64,000 nt of DNA, taken from NCBI GenBank assembly GCA_023053545.1, contig JAKZAN010000007.1:7750001-7814000 (forward strand), written 5' to 3'. The stretch is from Lepidurus packardi. Lineage: Eukaryota; Arthropoda; Branchiopoda; Notostraca; Triopsidae. A program made the translations under genes and the position numbers. Below, one piece after another: positions 12,300-26,700 of this stretch (its first letter is position 1; every line of letters begins with the position of its first letter). Below the pieces are notes generated by a model. The model worked only from the letters and a program-made list of their open reading frames with translations. It was not told where the DNA came from and made no database searches.

Positions 12300-15200
12300 T
12301 TACTTCTTTTTGGCTAGACGCTCACGCAACATCTCGTTATCCTTGCGCATGCTTTCCAGTTCCATTTTCAGGACAGTATTCTATACCAATTTCCTCCCAT
12401 AGAATCAGAACTTCAAAAGAGATTACCAATCATACCTCGCGTTCCAAAAAGGAAGCCCGCATTGCAATATGATTTTCCTTCAAACGGCGAGCATCGCGGG
12501 AACGCTTAGCTGCCATGTTATTTTTACGACGGCGAGCCCAATATCTATCATCTTTCAGATCATCCGGAACCAGCTACAAGAAGCTCGTTAGTAAGGAAGC
12601 CCGTAAATATCCTCCTGTGGCAATTGGTTTTACTTGTTTCCGGGATTTCTTGGACATCGGTTGCGGCTTGAGATCGTCATCGGTAAAAGTCCGGGCTTTA
12701 GGATCGAAATCATGGCCCGGTATGGAATCCATAGCTATATTGGGAGGTGGAAAGAGAGTGTCAAGGAGGAGTGGCAAGCTGCCTTCCAAAGGAAGATGTT
12801 CTCAAACAAACGAACAGCAGAACAATTATATAAATATAGTCTCAACCTTCTTAACTTATTAATTCTGTCCGTTTCCCCCCTCCTTGTTCCCCTTTTCTCT
12901 ATTTAATTCAAGCAGCGTTTCAAATGGCAATATTTCACGCTTGACTCGACGTCAAACTAGGTAATGAACACGTCAATGCGGCAGTCAAAACCTCATTAGG
13001 CTTAGCAAGCCTGTAGCATAGGTCGCCAACGTTCCCAGACTTACAAAGTTAAGAAGCCATATCGTTGCTCCGTGGTTTCATATGTTCCATCCAGTGCAGC
13101 TTATGATACAAAATTAAATAATGCTACCCTGAAAATTCATCACTCCCCGACATGTGCTACGTGCATTCTATGCACCGACGTTAGAAAAGGCCTGGAAAAC
13201 TGAAACGTCTTTTTTCTTTAATTTTAAAACTGAACCTTTAAATCTGCTACAATTTTAGAGGTAACTTATTAGGAAACCCTACAATGCTTCTTGGTTGTAG
13301 CTCTCACCTTTGCCGGACTCCTTGCTTCTACCTTTAACATTCTTGCGACGCTTAGCTACGGGATCGTAATCGTAAGAAGAAGCCATTGAACTTTGGGAAA
13401 AGTCACTGTCACCATCATCGTAAGATGGAGAATCGCACCCAGAGTTTCTGCTAAAAACCGAAAGTATTTGATTAAATTCTCTTCCGACTATATTAAACCA
13501 GTTTTTAAATGTCATAAATTACCCCATTTACTTTTTTTTTCCTTTACCTGACTGGGTTATCGGCCGGTACGAAGGGTGTATACGACGCCGGGGTAACAGG
13601 CGAATGCAATATCGCACTGTTTCTGGAATTGCTACTTCCAGGAGATAATAAAGCTTTGCCATGGCTACTGGCAGGTGAAGAAGAAGCAGAAGCGAGAGAA
13701 GGGGGATTTGTTGAAATTGCCGTGGCATTTTCATGGACCGGGATTCCATTCTCCATAAGAAATTCATCCAAGTCCATAAATTCGCACTACGAACAGTAAA
13801 AATCAAAATTTATTCCTCATGATTTCGATACGAACCGGTACTTGAAGAAGACTTTTATAAGGTTGATTCTTCTGCTTCATATTCTCACTACTCTTCTACA
13901 GAAAAGGAAGGGAACAAATTGGTTAAAAGGCCAAATAGTGCCGAAAATTAAATAATACAATAGTAACGTTGTCATAAATTAAGAGCAACGTGCCTAAATT
14001 TAATTCCATTTTTATTATACCTAAGTCCAAATCGCGATAAAACTACCAAGGTCTAGGGCCCAAAGACTTAAAAAATGGTATAATCAGTTCCAAGAAATGG
14101 CCTCTCTTATTAAACATTCAGGACCTCGGGCAAAATGCAAGGCCTTACAGGTCGGAAACATTAGACTGGACATCTAAGGAACTACGCTTCGAGAAACTAG
14201 CTTCTACGGGCTTTTTTTTATCAATAAAAAACCAACCTTGTGGTAACTTGTAATTGAGAAAAAGAAAATATACCGTAATTCACCCCAAACCGTAGTTAGG
14301 TATTAGTTACCTTCATATCTGCGTCATAGAGAAGAGTCTTATCCCAAAGAGTGGGTCCCAAGAACGCGGCTTGAGCGTCCAACATCCCCCACGAATCTTC
14401 GCCATCTTTCTTTCCTTCTTCTTCTTTACCAGTGGCAGCCGCACGATCTATAGGCAAAATCAGCTTTTAGTGAACGACCTAAAGTTTTCGATAAGGAAGT
14501 ACTGTAAGGTGTAACCAACCCGATCTCACACTATTCACCCCCGTAACTCATCCCTTGAGCCCCAAACCCCATGCTTTGGTTACCAAAACAACATGCAAGA
14601 AGCAACAGATAATGCAAAGGTAAACGAACTGCCAAACGTATGCTAAACTATCAAAATAAAGCAGAATTGTCAGGCAATAACGACAACCCTCTGCAAAAGC
14701 ACTCAACTGTTGCAGCACGTTCCTTCTGCAGCTTGCGAACTTTGTTGCAGTTGTCTTCGATGGGCGTACCATGCCTGTAAAGGAGTTGTTTTCCCCTCAG
14801 AATTGGCGGGGAAACCACGCGGAAACACAATGTTAGCACTAGGAATGGGTAATGACGAATTGGGGAGAAAGTATGGCGTTTGAGGAGGAATATTGTTTGA
14901 AGTTTGAGGTGAAATACGTGGGACGCTAAACGATCCCATATCGTCCAGGTTATCGATACTGTAATCCTTCGGCAACAAACGTAAATCTTGCCCTCCGTTG
15001 CAACTAGAATGCATTTTTGATTTCGGTTCCAAGTGTCTTATTACAACTTTTTAAATGATCGTAACGAACATTATGACTAGTTTGTCAAGTTTATTGCCAA
15101 CAAACCACCCTTGGTGATATCTTTCCGTTATTCTGGGAAGTGAAAACCTTCCACACCACGATGAGTGTTAATGTCGCACCTGCTAGTCGCTGGACGTTAA

Positions 15201-18200
15201 AGTCCTATGAACCGTTTTGTTTCCGGGACAGACGTCCGCACAGATCGACCAACTATCCCGTCTCACGTGGACAAGGACTACGACTGTTTAGTTACGCTCC
15301 GGTACACGTAATGTATGCTTGTTTGCAATGTGTGTATGCTAATTCAGAGTACAAACATAAGGTTTGCCTGCTGGCCCTTGTGCAGTTGCCAAAAAAAGAG
15401 ATAAAGCTTCAATCCTAGCTAAATTCGTACCCGACGACCTTCGTGCACAGCTCTTTTAACGATTCTGCGTCATTTCCACGAATTTTATAAAACAGTTTTT
15501 CGATCTCAATTCTCGTCACACGAAAACTCGATTGAGCACCCACTTCACGTAAAAGGCTTCTTTTATTAGAAGGTCTAGGAAATCTCCCCGAGATAAAACA
15601 GGTCCACTCGAACACGCGAAAAACCTTCTGCAGAAATTCTCAAATACTTCCTAGCGAATACTTGACGGTGAATCTCCAAAGCTTTGCCAGAGTTTCAGGC
15701 AAAAATCGTGAGCAGCAAACCAGACATTTAATGAGAAATCTTTTAGCGCCACAACGCTCTTGAACGACTTCACAGGTAGCTGCACGACGTACGAATGACG
15801 CTATGACCGGAGCAAAGTAGCAAGGTAGCGGGCTCCAGGTACCCGACCCGGTTTGTCGCCGCTGTCCGACTTGCCTGGGTCCAGACAATGTAACGAAAGG
15901 GTTTTTACCTTCCTTCACGAAACTCGTATGACTGCATCGGATTCTAATAAACCAAAAGCGAGACTAGCGTTCCCCTTAGTATATGTACCTTTTCTTGCCT
16001 ATACAATGTGGCTTGTAGTTATTACTAGGGGCGAAGAGCTACCGTGGACTTTCCTTACACCACGGTGCAGGGCACGTGGTTTACACCGAGACAAAGACCG
16101 TCAGACAGGACCACGTATGCACCTATAGCTGAATAAATCTAAAAGGTAGGCAGGCCTCCAGATAACGGTGGGTGTGTTCCTTTTTTAACCAGAAAGGTGG
16201 CCTACGACAAGTGGAGTCTTGTTTTTAGGCATGAGTTTTTTGTGCCCGTCCTACCTCCTTTTCTTTCTAAGGAAGCTTAGCATTAAAAAAAGAGCTTTCC
16301 TTGGACACACAATAGACTTCAGAATTTTTCAACGCAGTTAGTATTGCGCATGTGTATTAAGAAAATTCCCCAAATACTTGGAAAGAAACCTCTCATACGG
16401 TGAGAAATCCTTAATTACGTGTATTAGGGTTTTCTGCAGGGCTATATAAAGAAATCTGCCCTAAATATGAGAAAGTAGAAGGCATTTCACTTCTATTTTA
16501 GCCGAACTATGACTAAAAACGTACTGACCTCTATAAAAATGCTATGGGGAACTTATCACAGCGAAGCAAATCTACTTCCCAGTTACACCAGGTCTCCATG
16601 ACAGCTAAAGGCGAAGAATTAAACTTGGAAAAGTGCTCCGCTCGGTGCTTTTTACGGAGAAAGTAAACAAATAAAAAAAAAAACACGTGCTCAAACATGA
16701 GCACGCCAGACATGCTAGGACAATGTCTGGACGATTGTCCACTGAAACGGTTCATGCCAGAAAAAAAGCTAATTTCTCCTAGACAGCTCCGATGCTGCTC
16801 CAATGAATCAATCTACCTACACTCTTTCCCCGTAATGCAATCGAATGAAAAATATAAACCAAAAAGAACACGAATTTAACGGAGTGATAAGAATGCTGGA
16901 ACTCGGTATATTTAATAATAACGCCAGTGTAACCTAGACATTCTTAGAGTAAAAACACCTCTGAATTCAAACGTAGATTTGCTTAACGCCCTTGAATTAT
17001 AGAATCATAGGTACTACAATGGTTAGCGGCTGAATTTCACTAAGTTGTTTAGTGTGCAAAAAGCGCAATAATGCAAGACAAACGAATTGTAAAGTCCTGG
17101 GTGAGAAAAAGAAAAAAGTTTTCTTTTCTAATGCTTCTTTTTTAATGCAAGCTAGTTTCTTCAATATGTACACATACGAAAAGGAAACTAGTCTGCACTA
17201 GTACCAATCTCTGAACTCGTAAATTCATGCAAAAGGATCCTTGAGTGCACCTTTCACACCTGCGCTACTGGAATTGCAAAACCCCAAATCGGGAGTAAAA
17301 AGTAATTACCTACGAACGATACAGTGTTCCATAACGCTCGACTCTTTTAACGCTGAAGTAGGTCAAAGAAATTAACGAAAAGACTAAAAAAAAGGCGCGT
17401 TCACTTCGCATTCATATTAGACTATACCGATCCTATCGTATTCGGAATAAATCAAGCTTAAAATTTCCCCCTTTTTATTGCAACTAATTAAACTAATCCT
17501 GCCCGACACAAAAACTTTTCTCGTGAAAAGAGAGCATCTACAGCTTCTAATGACATTCCTACTATCTTTTTTTCGTATACAAGCCCTGTACGCAGATCAA
17601 TAATAAAAGATCACTAATATGACAAAAGTCTGTGAACAAGGTTATGGGGATCGTGTACGTGGCTCCGGGGTCGATAAGAAAACGTATTTTATGGGAGGCC
17701 CAAATGTTTACCTTCATTATGGAATCTGTATCGCTTTTAGCTGTACAAAAACGATAGGGTTTCCTCGAACTCCAATTACGACAGTATATAATTTGTCTCT
17801 TCATCCTCCGAGCACAGAAGAAAGTTTCTCAGCTGCGTACTTTCTCGTGCCGAAATTTTAACAGAAGCTGCAGTTCCACGTTAGTTCCGTTACCATGGTT
17901 ACAAAAGGATGTCGTGCGTTTTTTTACGTTAAGAAATAAAACTAAAGGAAGGTCGAAATTGTGGACGGAAGCCTTTAGGTAATTTAGAAGGACGACGAAG
18001 GACAATGTCTGTGATCACCAGGCTAGCCACGTGGACGAGATCCACGGCTTTGATTAAAAAGGATGGCGCAAACGCAATTTCACAAAAAATATACGTTGCA
18101 AAAACGTATAAAGTACCCGTAGATCTATTTAACTTATCAAGATGTCACTTGCCGATATCAGAGGCTTATTGAGGCTACGGGCCTTATACTTGAACCCCTG

Positions 18201-19297
18201 CTCTAGGCATGGAAGAGATAATTCGTTTTCTGACTTCAAAACACTGATTTTCAGAAGCTATGTAGCTTTCAATGAGACATCACATGCGGCTTTTAAATCA
18301 GCTAAGAAAAAAAAGCATCAGTTGTGGGTAGCCCCAATCAGCTTTCCCTTGATAGCACAAGCATTTAAGATTATCATGTTGTTTTATCTACCTACGTCAA
18401 GGCTTAATTTCTTGCTGTGCTAAGCAGCCAAATAGACGTAGACTAATTGAGTACATGAATACCTACCCTACATTACTAGAACAAAACCGTAATTTTACCA
18501 TGTAATTTTTTCTACGATACCTAGTTATAACGCTGCCTTTAACGCTGCGTAATTATTTTGCTATTGTAATACTAAATTGCCTTCCACTTCACGTCTGCGG
18601 TAATAGCCAAAAGAGATCTAAAACATAGCGGCATATAAGGAGACATGTCAGTTTGCAAGATTTCAATAATTTTTTAGCTCATGAAATTCTTACTATCTAC
18701 TGGCTTGTATATTCTTGATTACTGTACTAGGAACAAAAAGGGATAAAAACAATGCTGTTTTCGTGATTCAGCGTGACAGCTCGTGATACGAGGGCTGCGA
18801 GACGGCAAAACGAATAAACCATGTTTATCACGCGTAATGGGCGGAACTTGTGGCAGGCACATGGCCGTCCGCGTGAGCATATTCTTTCCTATGGATTGCA
18901 CTACAAATGACGGGAAAAACGGTAAGTGGACACACAAAGCCGTACCCAGTAACCTTTTCATGCTACAAAATTGGACCAAAACGAGAATTATTAAGAAAAA
19001 CTGCACAGCCGCCCACTGGACAGTACCCAAGCAACTTTAAACCGTTTACCGTGATGTAACAAGCTTTAAAATTGCTCTGTCATGCTCTATTACACTATAT
19101 CTGAATGAATGCAAGCTATTCTGTAAACATCATAATAATGGTTAACGAAAAACTCCAGCTAGCAAAGATAAATGACTGAAACAAGGTGGCTAAATATAAG
19201 AGAATCACTTACTGATGGCATTCATGCTCTGTAGTACATCTTCGTTTTCCAGTAAGCTTTTCAGCATTAGGCCAGGAAAAGTCGGACTGGTTGACAT
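12300..19297 (-). CDS. Pdp1: PAR-domain bZIP transcription factor (Pdp1/HLF/TEF type)
   Basis: Nuclear sequence-specific transcription factor. In insects this family feeds the circadian loop and growth control. Seven exons: 19297-19213, 14447-14311, 13786-13548, 13450-13308, 12800-12634, 12573-12436, 12380-12300, giving 329 aa with matching phases. The first exon encodes 'LMLKSLLEN', like the HLF amino-end motif. Exon 2 has the conserved '[13 protein letters not shown]' and exon 3 has '[14 protein letters not shown]'. The PAR region is '[18 protein letters not shown]', followed by the basic region '[20 protein letters not shown]' and a leucine zipper to the C-terminus. Intron 1 is about 4.8 kb. 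An alternative first coding exon may exist at 14703-15032. The 5' end is the least certain part. Confidence 0.88.
14703..15032 (-). CDS. Possible alternative first exon of the PAR-bZIP gene
   Basis: An open frame beginning [10 protein letters not shown] sits in intron 1, directly upstream of the exon at 14447. It is rich in Ser, Pro and Gln, like activation regions. A phase-1 donor near 14706 would join in frame to the exon at 14447-14311, but the donor is weak. Pdp1 genes in insects are known to use alternative amino ends, which is why I list it. It could equally be a chance ORF. Confidence 0.35.
   Translation of the reverse strand: MEPKSKMHSSCNGGQDLRLLPKDYSIDNLDDMGSFSVPRISPQTSNNIPPQTPYFLPNSSLPIPSANIVFPRGFPANSEGKTTPLQAWYAHRRQLQQSSQAAEGTCCNS
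15033..19212. other. Long first intron of the PAR-bZIP gene
   Basis: About 4.2 kb without any exon I can support. The open frames in it (for example near 15140, 16531 and 18719) show no family resemblance and no splice context. As part of a long intron 1 it is a plausible place for enhancers, but I see no specific site. Confidence 0.6.
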
Positions 19298-20130
19298 TTT
19301 GCTGTTGTTTTGGGTCAAGTTTCACACTTAATATGTAAAATTCACACTGCATACACGTTTGGATCCGCTGATCTTAAATAGCCGACCAGTATATCACGTT
19401 TTGGATTGAAAACTGTTACGAACGTAGTATTTCTCGAGAAGATCGCGTATTGTAGTCGTCAAGGACGAATCTGCTACGTTTCCAGATGTTATTTAGTCTT
19501 TCATCCCAGGAATCTTGGTTTCATAACACCAAAGCTCTCACCATCTATGGTCACTTTAAAAAATTAGAGCAGCGCGGTTAATTTAAACTTGCTTGCAAAA
19601 CAAATATTGCAAGCTTTATTTTCTTTTTATAGTTTGAGGAGGGACTTGAAGTATACTTAAAAAATAAGGCAATTATCCAAAACCCTATAAGCGCTATGTC
19701 AAAACTAAGGCATGTTTGAGACTCGAATGAGCAAGAACTACTGCCAAAACTGTACTGGATACCAATAATGAGACACTGGACAAAAAGACCGTAAACGGAA
19801 TGAAGGTTTGGTAGATAAATCTAGCACTTTATTTAATCAGCTTACTTCATAGATAACTTTCGCCGTTCTTCGATGCGGTGGTCTGATTGAGAAATCTATT
19901 CATGGAACTCACCTGACTTCGGTAGAACCCACTCACACTCGTGCATTTTCTCGTGTCCCGAACTATATACTGTGTACAAGGACCAAAGTTGCCAGGAATA
20001 ACCGGAATTTATTGACCATACGATTGCTCAACTCCAGATATCGAAAAAGCGGACAAATTTAGAATATGACGTTACAAAATAGGATTAAAAAGGCAACACC
20101 TTTCTCTTGTTATACGTATAAAACGACTCT
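19298..20130. other. Intergenic, no gene recognised
   Basis: Lies between the bZIP start codon and the stop codon of the Mp20-like gene, both on the minus strand. It should hold the bZIP promoter and the Mp20-like 3' UTR. Confidence 0.5.
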
Positions 20131-20887
20131 TCATTTGCCCAGAATGATTTTGCGACCAGCTCCAAGGTTAGAACCAGCTTGTGTGGCTCCTTTGTTGTTA
20201 CCAGCTTGGAGACCAATGACGGCATTACCGGCTGCCAGAACTTCCTCGGAGAATTCTCGCTTATTTTCTTCAGAAGGACGTGGGCCCAACCAAGGTCCAG
20301 GAAATTCGGGGTGTTTGTATGTCTAAAAATACACAAACGTAATTAATCAGTCAGTTTAACCGCTGCCAGGTTTTAATAAAGAGTCCTCACAGTTCTGCCC
20401 AAAGCGAAGAGCGTGGTGGTCACTTGGCCAATATCCTTCTTTTCCCATAAATCTACTGTTTGGAATACGTCCACATCATGCACTCCGTATTTTTTGCAAG
20501 CTTGCTGGAACCTGTAAGGCAATAATAAGGGAAGATTTAAGAGCACATCCATCAAACCCGCTTTGACGTTAACAACTTACAAATTAATGTTTTCCATGAG
20601 CTTGAATTGAGCTCCAGAGGTGTTGATTTTGGGCACACTTCCTGGCATTAACTTGTTCATCAACTGACATAAAATGACACCATCACGAAGGGCATCATCG
20701 TAAGGTACGGGTGGGAATTTGACTTCTAATACTGCTTCAATCCATGCTTGTGCCTCCTTTTCTTGGTCGGGATCCCGTTTGCCGGCAAGCTGTAGAAATT
20801 TCGGTGTTAAAACTTGGAAATCAAGCTTATTTATCAAAACCATTCTTTTTCTTTTACCTTGGCTCGAACAGCACGCTCAAGAGACAT
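20131..20887 (-). CDS. Mp20: Muscle protein 20 / transgelin-like calponin-homology protein
   Basis: Actin-associated muscle protein of the calponin/transgelin family. Four exons: 20887-20858, 20789-20581, 20511-20391, 20322-20131, giving 183 aa, the normal length for Mp20. A single calponin-homology domain spans about residues 20-130 ('QAWIEAVLEVKFP', 'LRDGVILCQLMNKLMPG', 'FQTVDLWEKKDIGQVTTTLF'). One calponin-like repeat near the C-terminus contains 'GLQAGNNKGATQAG', followed by 'GAGRKIILGK'. The first exon contributes only ten codons. No oddities. The dense small-intron layout matches its neighbours. Confidence 0.94.
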
Positions 20888-23700
20888 ACTGGTACGTGAA
20901 ATTTACTGTGAGTTTCACCGAAACTTGGAAGATCTTCTTGAAGTGATAACTTCAGCTGCCGTATACTCTCTGGTCGACGTCGTCGGGGTGGACGCCTTTT
21001 ATAGAAGGATGTAAAGTCGGGGGCGTTTTGCAGCATTCAGGCGTCTCCATGTAAAGCAAAAGCCTTCGCTTTCCAGGGTGTTAAAATAAGCACCAAGAAA
21101 AGTGAGGCAATACCTTATGTGTCCGTCCAGCTGGCACTAGCCATTTCTTCCGTTCATACAACCGCCAGAAAGCACGAGTTTTAACCCGGAAATAATCCAT
21201 TGACTATACAGGAACTTTTTAACAGAGCCAAAACATAAGATCATAAAAACATAAGAACATATACTCTTTTGAAATAAGCTATGTACATATACTGCAGAGA
21301 TGTCGGAAAACTCGAGGTCTACGTAGGTGTCAACAAGGCTGACTAAATCTAGTGTAACCTTTGTCGCTGATTTTAGAAGTCTAACACAACAGATTTTTTT
21401 TACAGGTATTGCTTTTGGCTGCCAAGTTGCGGATAAAAGAATTACACAGAAACGATTAGGGTTTTAAATCATACACGTATAGTAATAAAGGTACCATTCT
21501 TTTCTTCTTTGTGTGAAATGTAGGTCGTTCCTTAACGTTTCTGGGTCATGTTTATGGCCCTAAAAATAGTACATCCATATCAGGCATGAATATATTGCTG
21601 CGTGTAAAAATTCTCTACCAGTGTCTTACCCAAGTGGCCGCTATTTCTGGAGAGTCACGGAAGAATTCGCCCTTTCCTATAAGCGGACAATTACATGCCT
21701 ATTTATACAAAACTCCGCGTTAATACAAACATAGACAAAAGAAGACAGTAACAGTACGTGCTTTCAAGTAATGAACGTTGGCAAGTCGTCGTTTTCTTTA
21801 ACGATTCCGAATTTCGTAATGAAAAGAACAGGAATAATTAGAACAGTAGTCTTAGAGTTACGACAAATACCCATCAAACACACATATATACACACACGTA
21901 GAGAAACCCAGGACAAACAAGCGGCTTGCATACTCAAGGAAAGTAATACTTTTCTACATATATCTGCTGTTAAAGTGTTGGCGATGAAAAGCTGAGATGA
22001 ATACTTATATTTTTTTTATCTCTTCGTCTATAAGAAGCGTGTCTGATGAAGTGTAGTGATGCTGTATATATAGGCCATGAATCAGCCCCCCCACTAAAGA
22101 TAATATGGGCAGAGTGAAACTGCTCGTTATGAAACCTGCCCCCGTTCATTCTGTATGGCCTAAGTTTAACTTCTCATGTTCTCATTATAGCCGTCCAGTT
22201 TGACGCATAAAACAAAAATGCTGGAAGCAGCCAACACCCACGCGTTCCGATGAGGACATGTGGCAGCATATTTGTCTGTTTGTTACGACTCGGATAGAAC
22301 GCATCCAATTTAACAAGACGACAGGCTACCGTAGCAAAATTGCGAAACGCTTCCTAAGTATCATCGTCACTACGTTAAGCACGCCAATAACAAAATTCCA
22401 CACACTTCTTTGAATACTACAAAATGTACACACACGCAGTGTAGGCAGAGCATGTGTGGTCCACGAACCAGGTAAGTGAATCAATCGCCACTTGAACTCT
22501 TCCAAAATCAACAGATTTGGGACGTACTACGCCAAGTGTTTAGCTTATGTTGAGTGGAAAGCCCCATTTTAGCACCTTACGTAAATTAATAAGGGGCTAG
22601 TGAAAATTCAGAAAGCGAGGCTAGTGAAAGTTCAGCAACGATTTTACTACAGCGCTTGTCTTCGTTATTTCCCCGATGCCCAATTCCCAACCCTCGCTTC
22701 CGTTTTCTGTGTTAAAAATATCCAATGGCTTCGCGCTGGTGCTCCCCAACTCCCTTTGCTCGCTGGCGTCACCAGATTTACAACACACGAGGCGTTCAAA
22801 ATCGCCATGAAATGCCGTCCCGGCCGCATGCAAGAAGTTAAATTTTTTTTCACTCGACGAAGCAAATAAACATTAAGGCAAACATGTATGCAGGAATTGT
22901 ATATTAGGTAACTTAAAACCGGACCATACTTCTTAGGCAGGGGAGTAAGTAGAATGGCAAAGAAACAAGAGTTCCAACCAAACAATTAAAAAAAGCAAAA
23001 ACTGGAAAGGAAAGATAGTTTCAACTCCTGCCCCCTCCTCCCCCGCCCCGCTTGGCATATTCAAAATGCCCACATTTCGCCCCGTTTTCCGATTTCGAAA
23101 CTGTTCACATATCAATTGATCAACTCACCCCCGCATTTGAACATCCTAACCCCCTATTGTACTATAATTCATTTTTAAAAAATAAACAAACAAAGAAGTT
23201 TTCCGCTGCTGCCATTTTTCAATACAGTTCTTACGTAGTAAAAGGTCCAGCTTCTCATTGGTAACCACTGGCCAATACAAAAACGAGCCTTAACAGTATC
23301 ATACAGAGCACGTGGATTTCCTTTTGGCAGTAGAGCAAAACAATATCCTACTGCCATACATGGCACTTGGGATATAATGCTATGTTACTCCCTTCCTACT
23401 TCTTCGCTTTGTTCCCATACAAAAAAGAAAAATTTAAAAAAAATCCGAGTTCAGTCAACCCATTACGAATTCCATCAAAATTAACGTCCTGCATAAATCC
23501 CTTTTCCTTTGAACTTCCCTCCCTGAATTATTTACACAAACTGGTGCTTATTTGATGTCTTATTGTTATCTGAGCTGCAACTAGGCAGTCCGTAACTTCA
23601 ATAAGAGGCCTTCTTTTGTTGAGTTGGAGACAAGAGACGGTACGAGTGAAAACTCAAGGGGAGATAGAAAACCAAAATAGGGCAATTTTTTACGCCAACG
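20888..23700. other. Intergenic 2.8 kb, no gene recognised
   Basis: Between the Mp20-like start and the FBXW7 stop, both genes on the minus strand. It probably contains the muscle-gene promoter plus any non-coding first exon on the right of Mp20, and the FBXW7 3' UTR at its right end. Open frames here show no recognisable domains. A short direct repeat lies at about 22597-22640. Confidence 0.5.
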
Positions 23701-26700
23701 TCACTTGACATCCGTATCAAAATCTAATACGAGTAGTTTGGTTTCCTCTGTACCGTTACGAGATCCCACGGCACAGACTAATTTGGTATCAGAAGCTCTA
23801 ATACGCCAAACAACCCCTCCGCTGCCGCCACTCTCCAAGGCAACCAAGTTGCGAATAAACTCTCCTAAAGAAAAAACATTCCACTGTTACTACAACATTC
23901 CACTACGACAACTTCGACCAAAGTAAACGTAGAAATAATAATAATATTAACAAAAACATACTCTCACCTGTCTTTACATCCCAGAGCTTAACGGTGCCAT
24001 CATCGGATGAGGTAATCACAAAACGATTATTGAACTGTAAGCAGGTCACAGCAGACTGATGCTTGTTTGGCCCTAAAACAATGAAATACGTTAATGGTAC
24101 ATGATACTTGTTGAAAACTTTCAAGTCTATTTGATTTACCTGACAAGGTTTGGAGGCACTGTCCTGTAATAATATCCCAAACTTTAACGGTGGAGTCTGC
24201 ATTGCCCGATACGAGAATATTGTTCCTCAACTCCATGCCGGAAGTCAAGGACTGGTGACCCATAAGCGTGTGTTTGCAAGCACCCGTTTCTGCATCCCAA
24301 ACGCGGATACTTGTGTCTAAGGAACCCGATACCACGTGTACTCCATCAAACTGAATTTCCCACAATTGACCCACGATTAGCTCCAACGTCAATCAACCTG
24401 AAGAAATGCGAAAGGAAATCTAACCTGAAGCGAGTAGACACGATTCGTATGCCCAGTGAGCGTGTGCAGGCACTCCTGTCGTTCGGGGTCCCACACTTTC
24501 ACAGTATAATCATACGCGCCTGAAACCACTAAACGTCCGTCATACTGAACGCAACGCACAGCAGCCACGTGGCCTTGAAGTACACGTAAACATTCACCGG
24601 TCTCTACGTCCCACACTCGCAATGTGGCATCTCTTGACCCACTCACAACCCTTTTGAAGTGCACGGAGAGGAAAAGAATCAAGAACAGTTAATATTCGTC
24701 CCACACTTCCAAATTTACAAATATTTACCTTTTTCCATGAAGATGCATACAACGCACCGTGGAAGTATGGCCATACAATGTATGAACTAACGCACCCGTA
24801 TCCGCATTCCACACCTTAAGGGTTCGATCTGTGCTACCACTTACAATAGTATGTCCCTGCATTTGCGAAGACCAAACACCTCCCGTGTGTCCCACTAATG
24901 TACGCAAGCACTAAAACGAAATAAACAAATAATAAGAATAAGTATATATACATAACTTAGGGTCAACTTACTTTGCCTGTTGTAGCTGACCACACTTTCA
25001 ACGTGTTATCATCCGAGCCTGATACAATCAGATTGCCACAAAACTGCAAACAGGTAATTACATGGTCGTCGTGTCCTTTTAGGACTTGGGGTTTGGGAAG
25101 CGGTCGTATGCGCCAGTTCATTTCAATATGACGCTGACGCATATAAGCCACCTGGAAAGATTTTTTCACATTAATAAGGATCACGCTCTGGCGTGGCAAA
25201 TTTGCTGCTGACTCAGCTACGGAAATTTCAGGGCATTATTACCTTCCAGGGTGAGGGAGACACGGGACCATCTAGTCTGTTCTGAAATGTGTGGAGAACA
25301 TTCCGTCGACGGCGCTTATTCAGAGTTTCGCGGACATCTTCCACGCCCGCCTCTCTACACTTCTCTCGCCATAACAGGTTATCTTCGGCTAAAATGCGCC
25401 AATAACGACAGGTCTGAGCAGCACGTACCAAGTCCTTTGGACTCAGGAAGCTTAACACGTACAATGCCAACTAGGAACACACGAGTGAGACTTAATTTGG
25501 CAGTGGAAATTTAGTAATAAAGCAAATACCTCTTTGGGCAAAAGCGAGATGAAGTCTCTTTGAAACTGTGGTTCAATAACTTGCATCATGTGTATCACTT
25601 GAGTGTGTTCACACAGTTCAATGAGGCGGTCAATTGCCATGCAACGCTCAGCGTTGCCCCAATCCTAATGTAAATTTACCCAACAAATTAGTAAACGTAC
25701 TCCAATTTCAAGTTAGATTTAACTGAACCCAACTAAGAACAAAAAGGAATACGAAAAACCTACTTGGAAAGTATTGAGCCAATTGATCAATTCAGGAGAT
25801 GGATTTTCTCGGGACGGGATGAGCTTTCTTTGCCCATAAGGTGATAGAGCCCAGACAGAAGGAGGAGGTGGGGCTAAGGAGGACGGGGAAGAAGGCGGAG
25901 AGCAGGAATCACTATCACAGTTATTGGGGGCGTTACGGCTGCTGTTTAGAGACGCAGATAGCAGGGAGACTTCCAAAGGTCTTGGCGTAGGTGAAGGAGG
26001 CGATTGTCGTGTCCTACGACACACTTTTTTCTCGCCAACAGGAATTGCTTCGCTGCTACTTTCTGATTTGCGCTTGGTCTAAGTAAAAACAAGGAAGCAA
26101 AACAAACACATTAAGGTTTCTACACTGTGAGGGTGGGGCTGAAGTAGCCATCGACTTACTGCTGATCGTACAAGTGCTTCTTCTAGGTCGTCTTCTTGTC
26201 GGATTTCACAAACATCTTGTCCCATGATTTCTTCTCGTTCTGCTAGGCTGTCTACCGAAGATTCGGATGCTGATGCTGAAGGGACTGGTAAGGGTAATGG
26301 TGTAGGCGTGTCTTCTGGTGTGATGGAGGGAACAGTAGTGTCTGTGTCGTCTTCGGATAACGTTGATGGGCGGGATACTCGCGTTTTACGCTTACTACGG
26401 CGACTAACGGGAGATGTGTGAGACTGAGATGCTGGGTCTTCTCCAGAGGGGCCAGCTCCTGCCACGTGGCAAGTGGCACTAGCTGAGCGAGTTGTTAGTT
26501 CACAATAGCTACGCGTTTTACTATAAACAAAAAATAAACTATTAATACTCTCGAACTAAAATATGGAATACAAATATAATTACTTTGTTCGAGAGGAAGA
26601 TCGTTTGGTTGGAGAGACATTTTTTGGAGTTGACACAACAAGTAAGTGACGATTACTATCAATTAAACTGCGGCCAATCCCAGTCACCAGGTTAAGATCG

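Noticed and set aside
12515..12906. Overlapping plus-strand open frames of 90-115 codons
   Set aside because: Antisense to the PAR and basic-region exons of the bZIP gene.
15140..18423. Several open frames of 60-103 codons in the bZIP intron
   Set aside because: No domain resemblance, no splice context, low-complexity translations.
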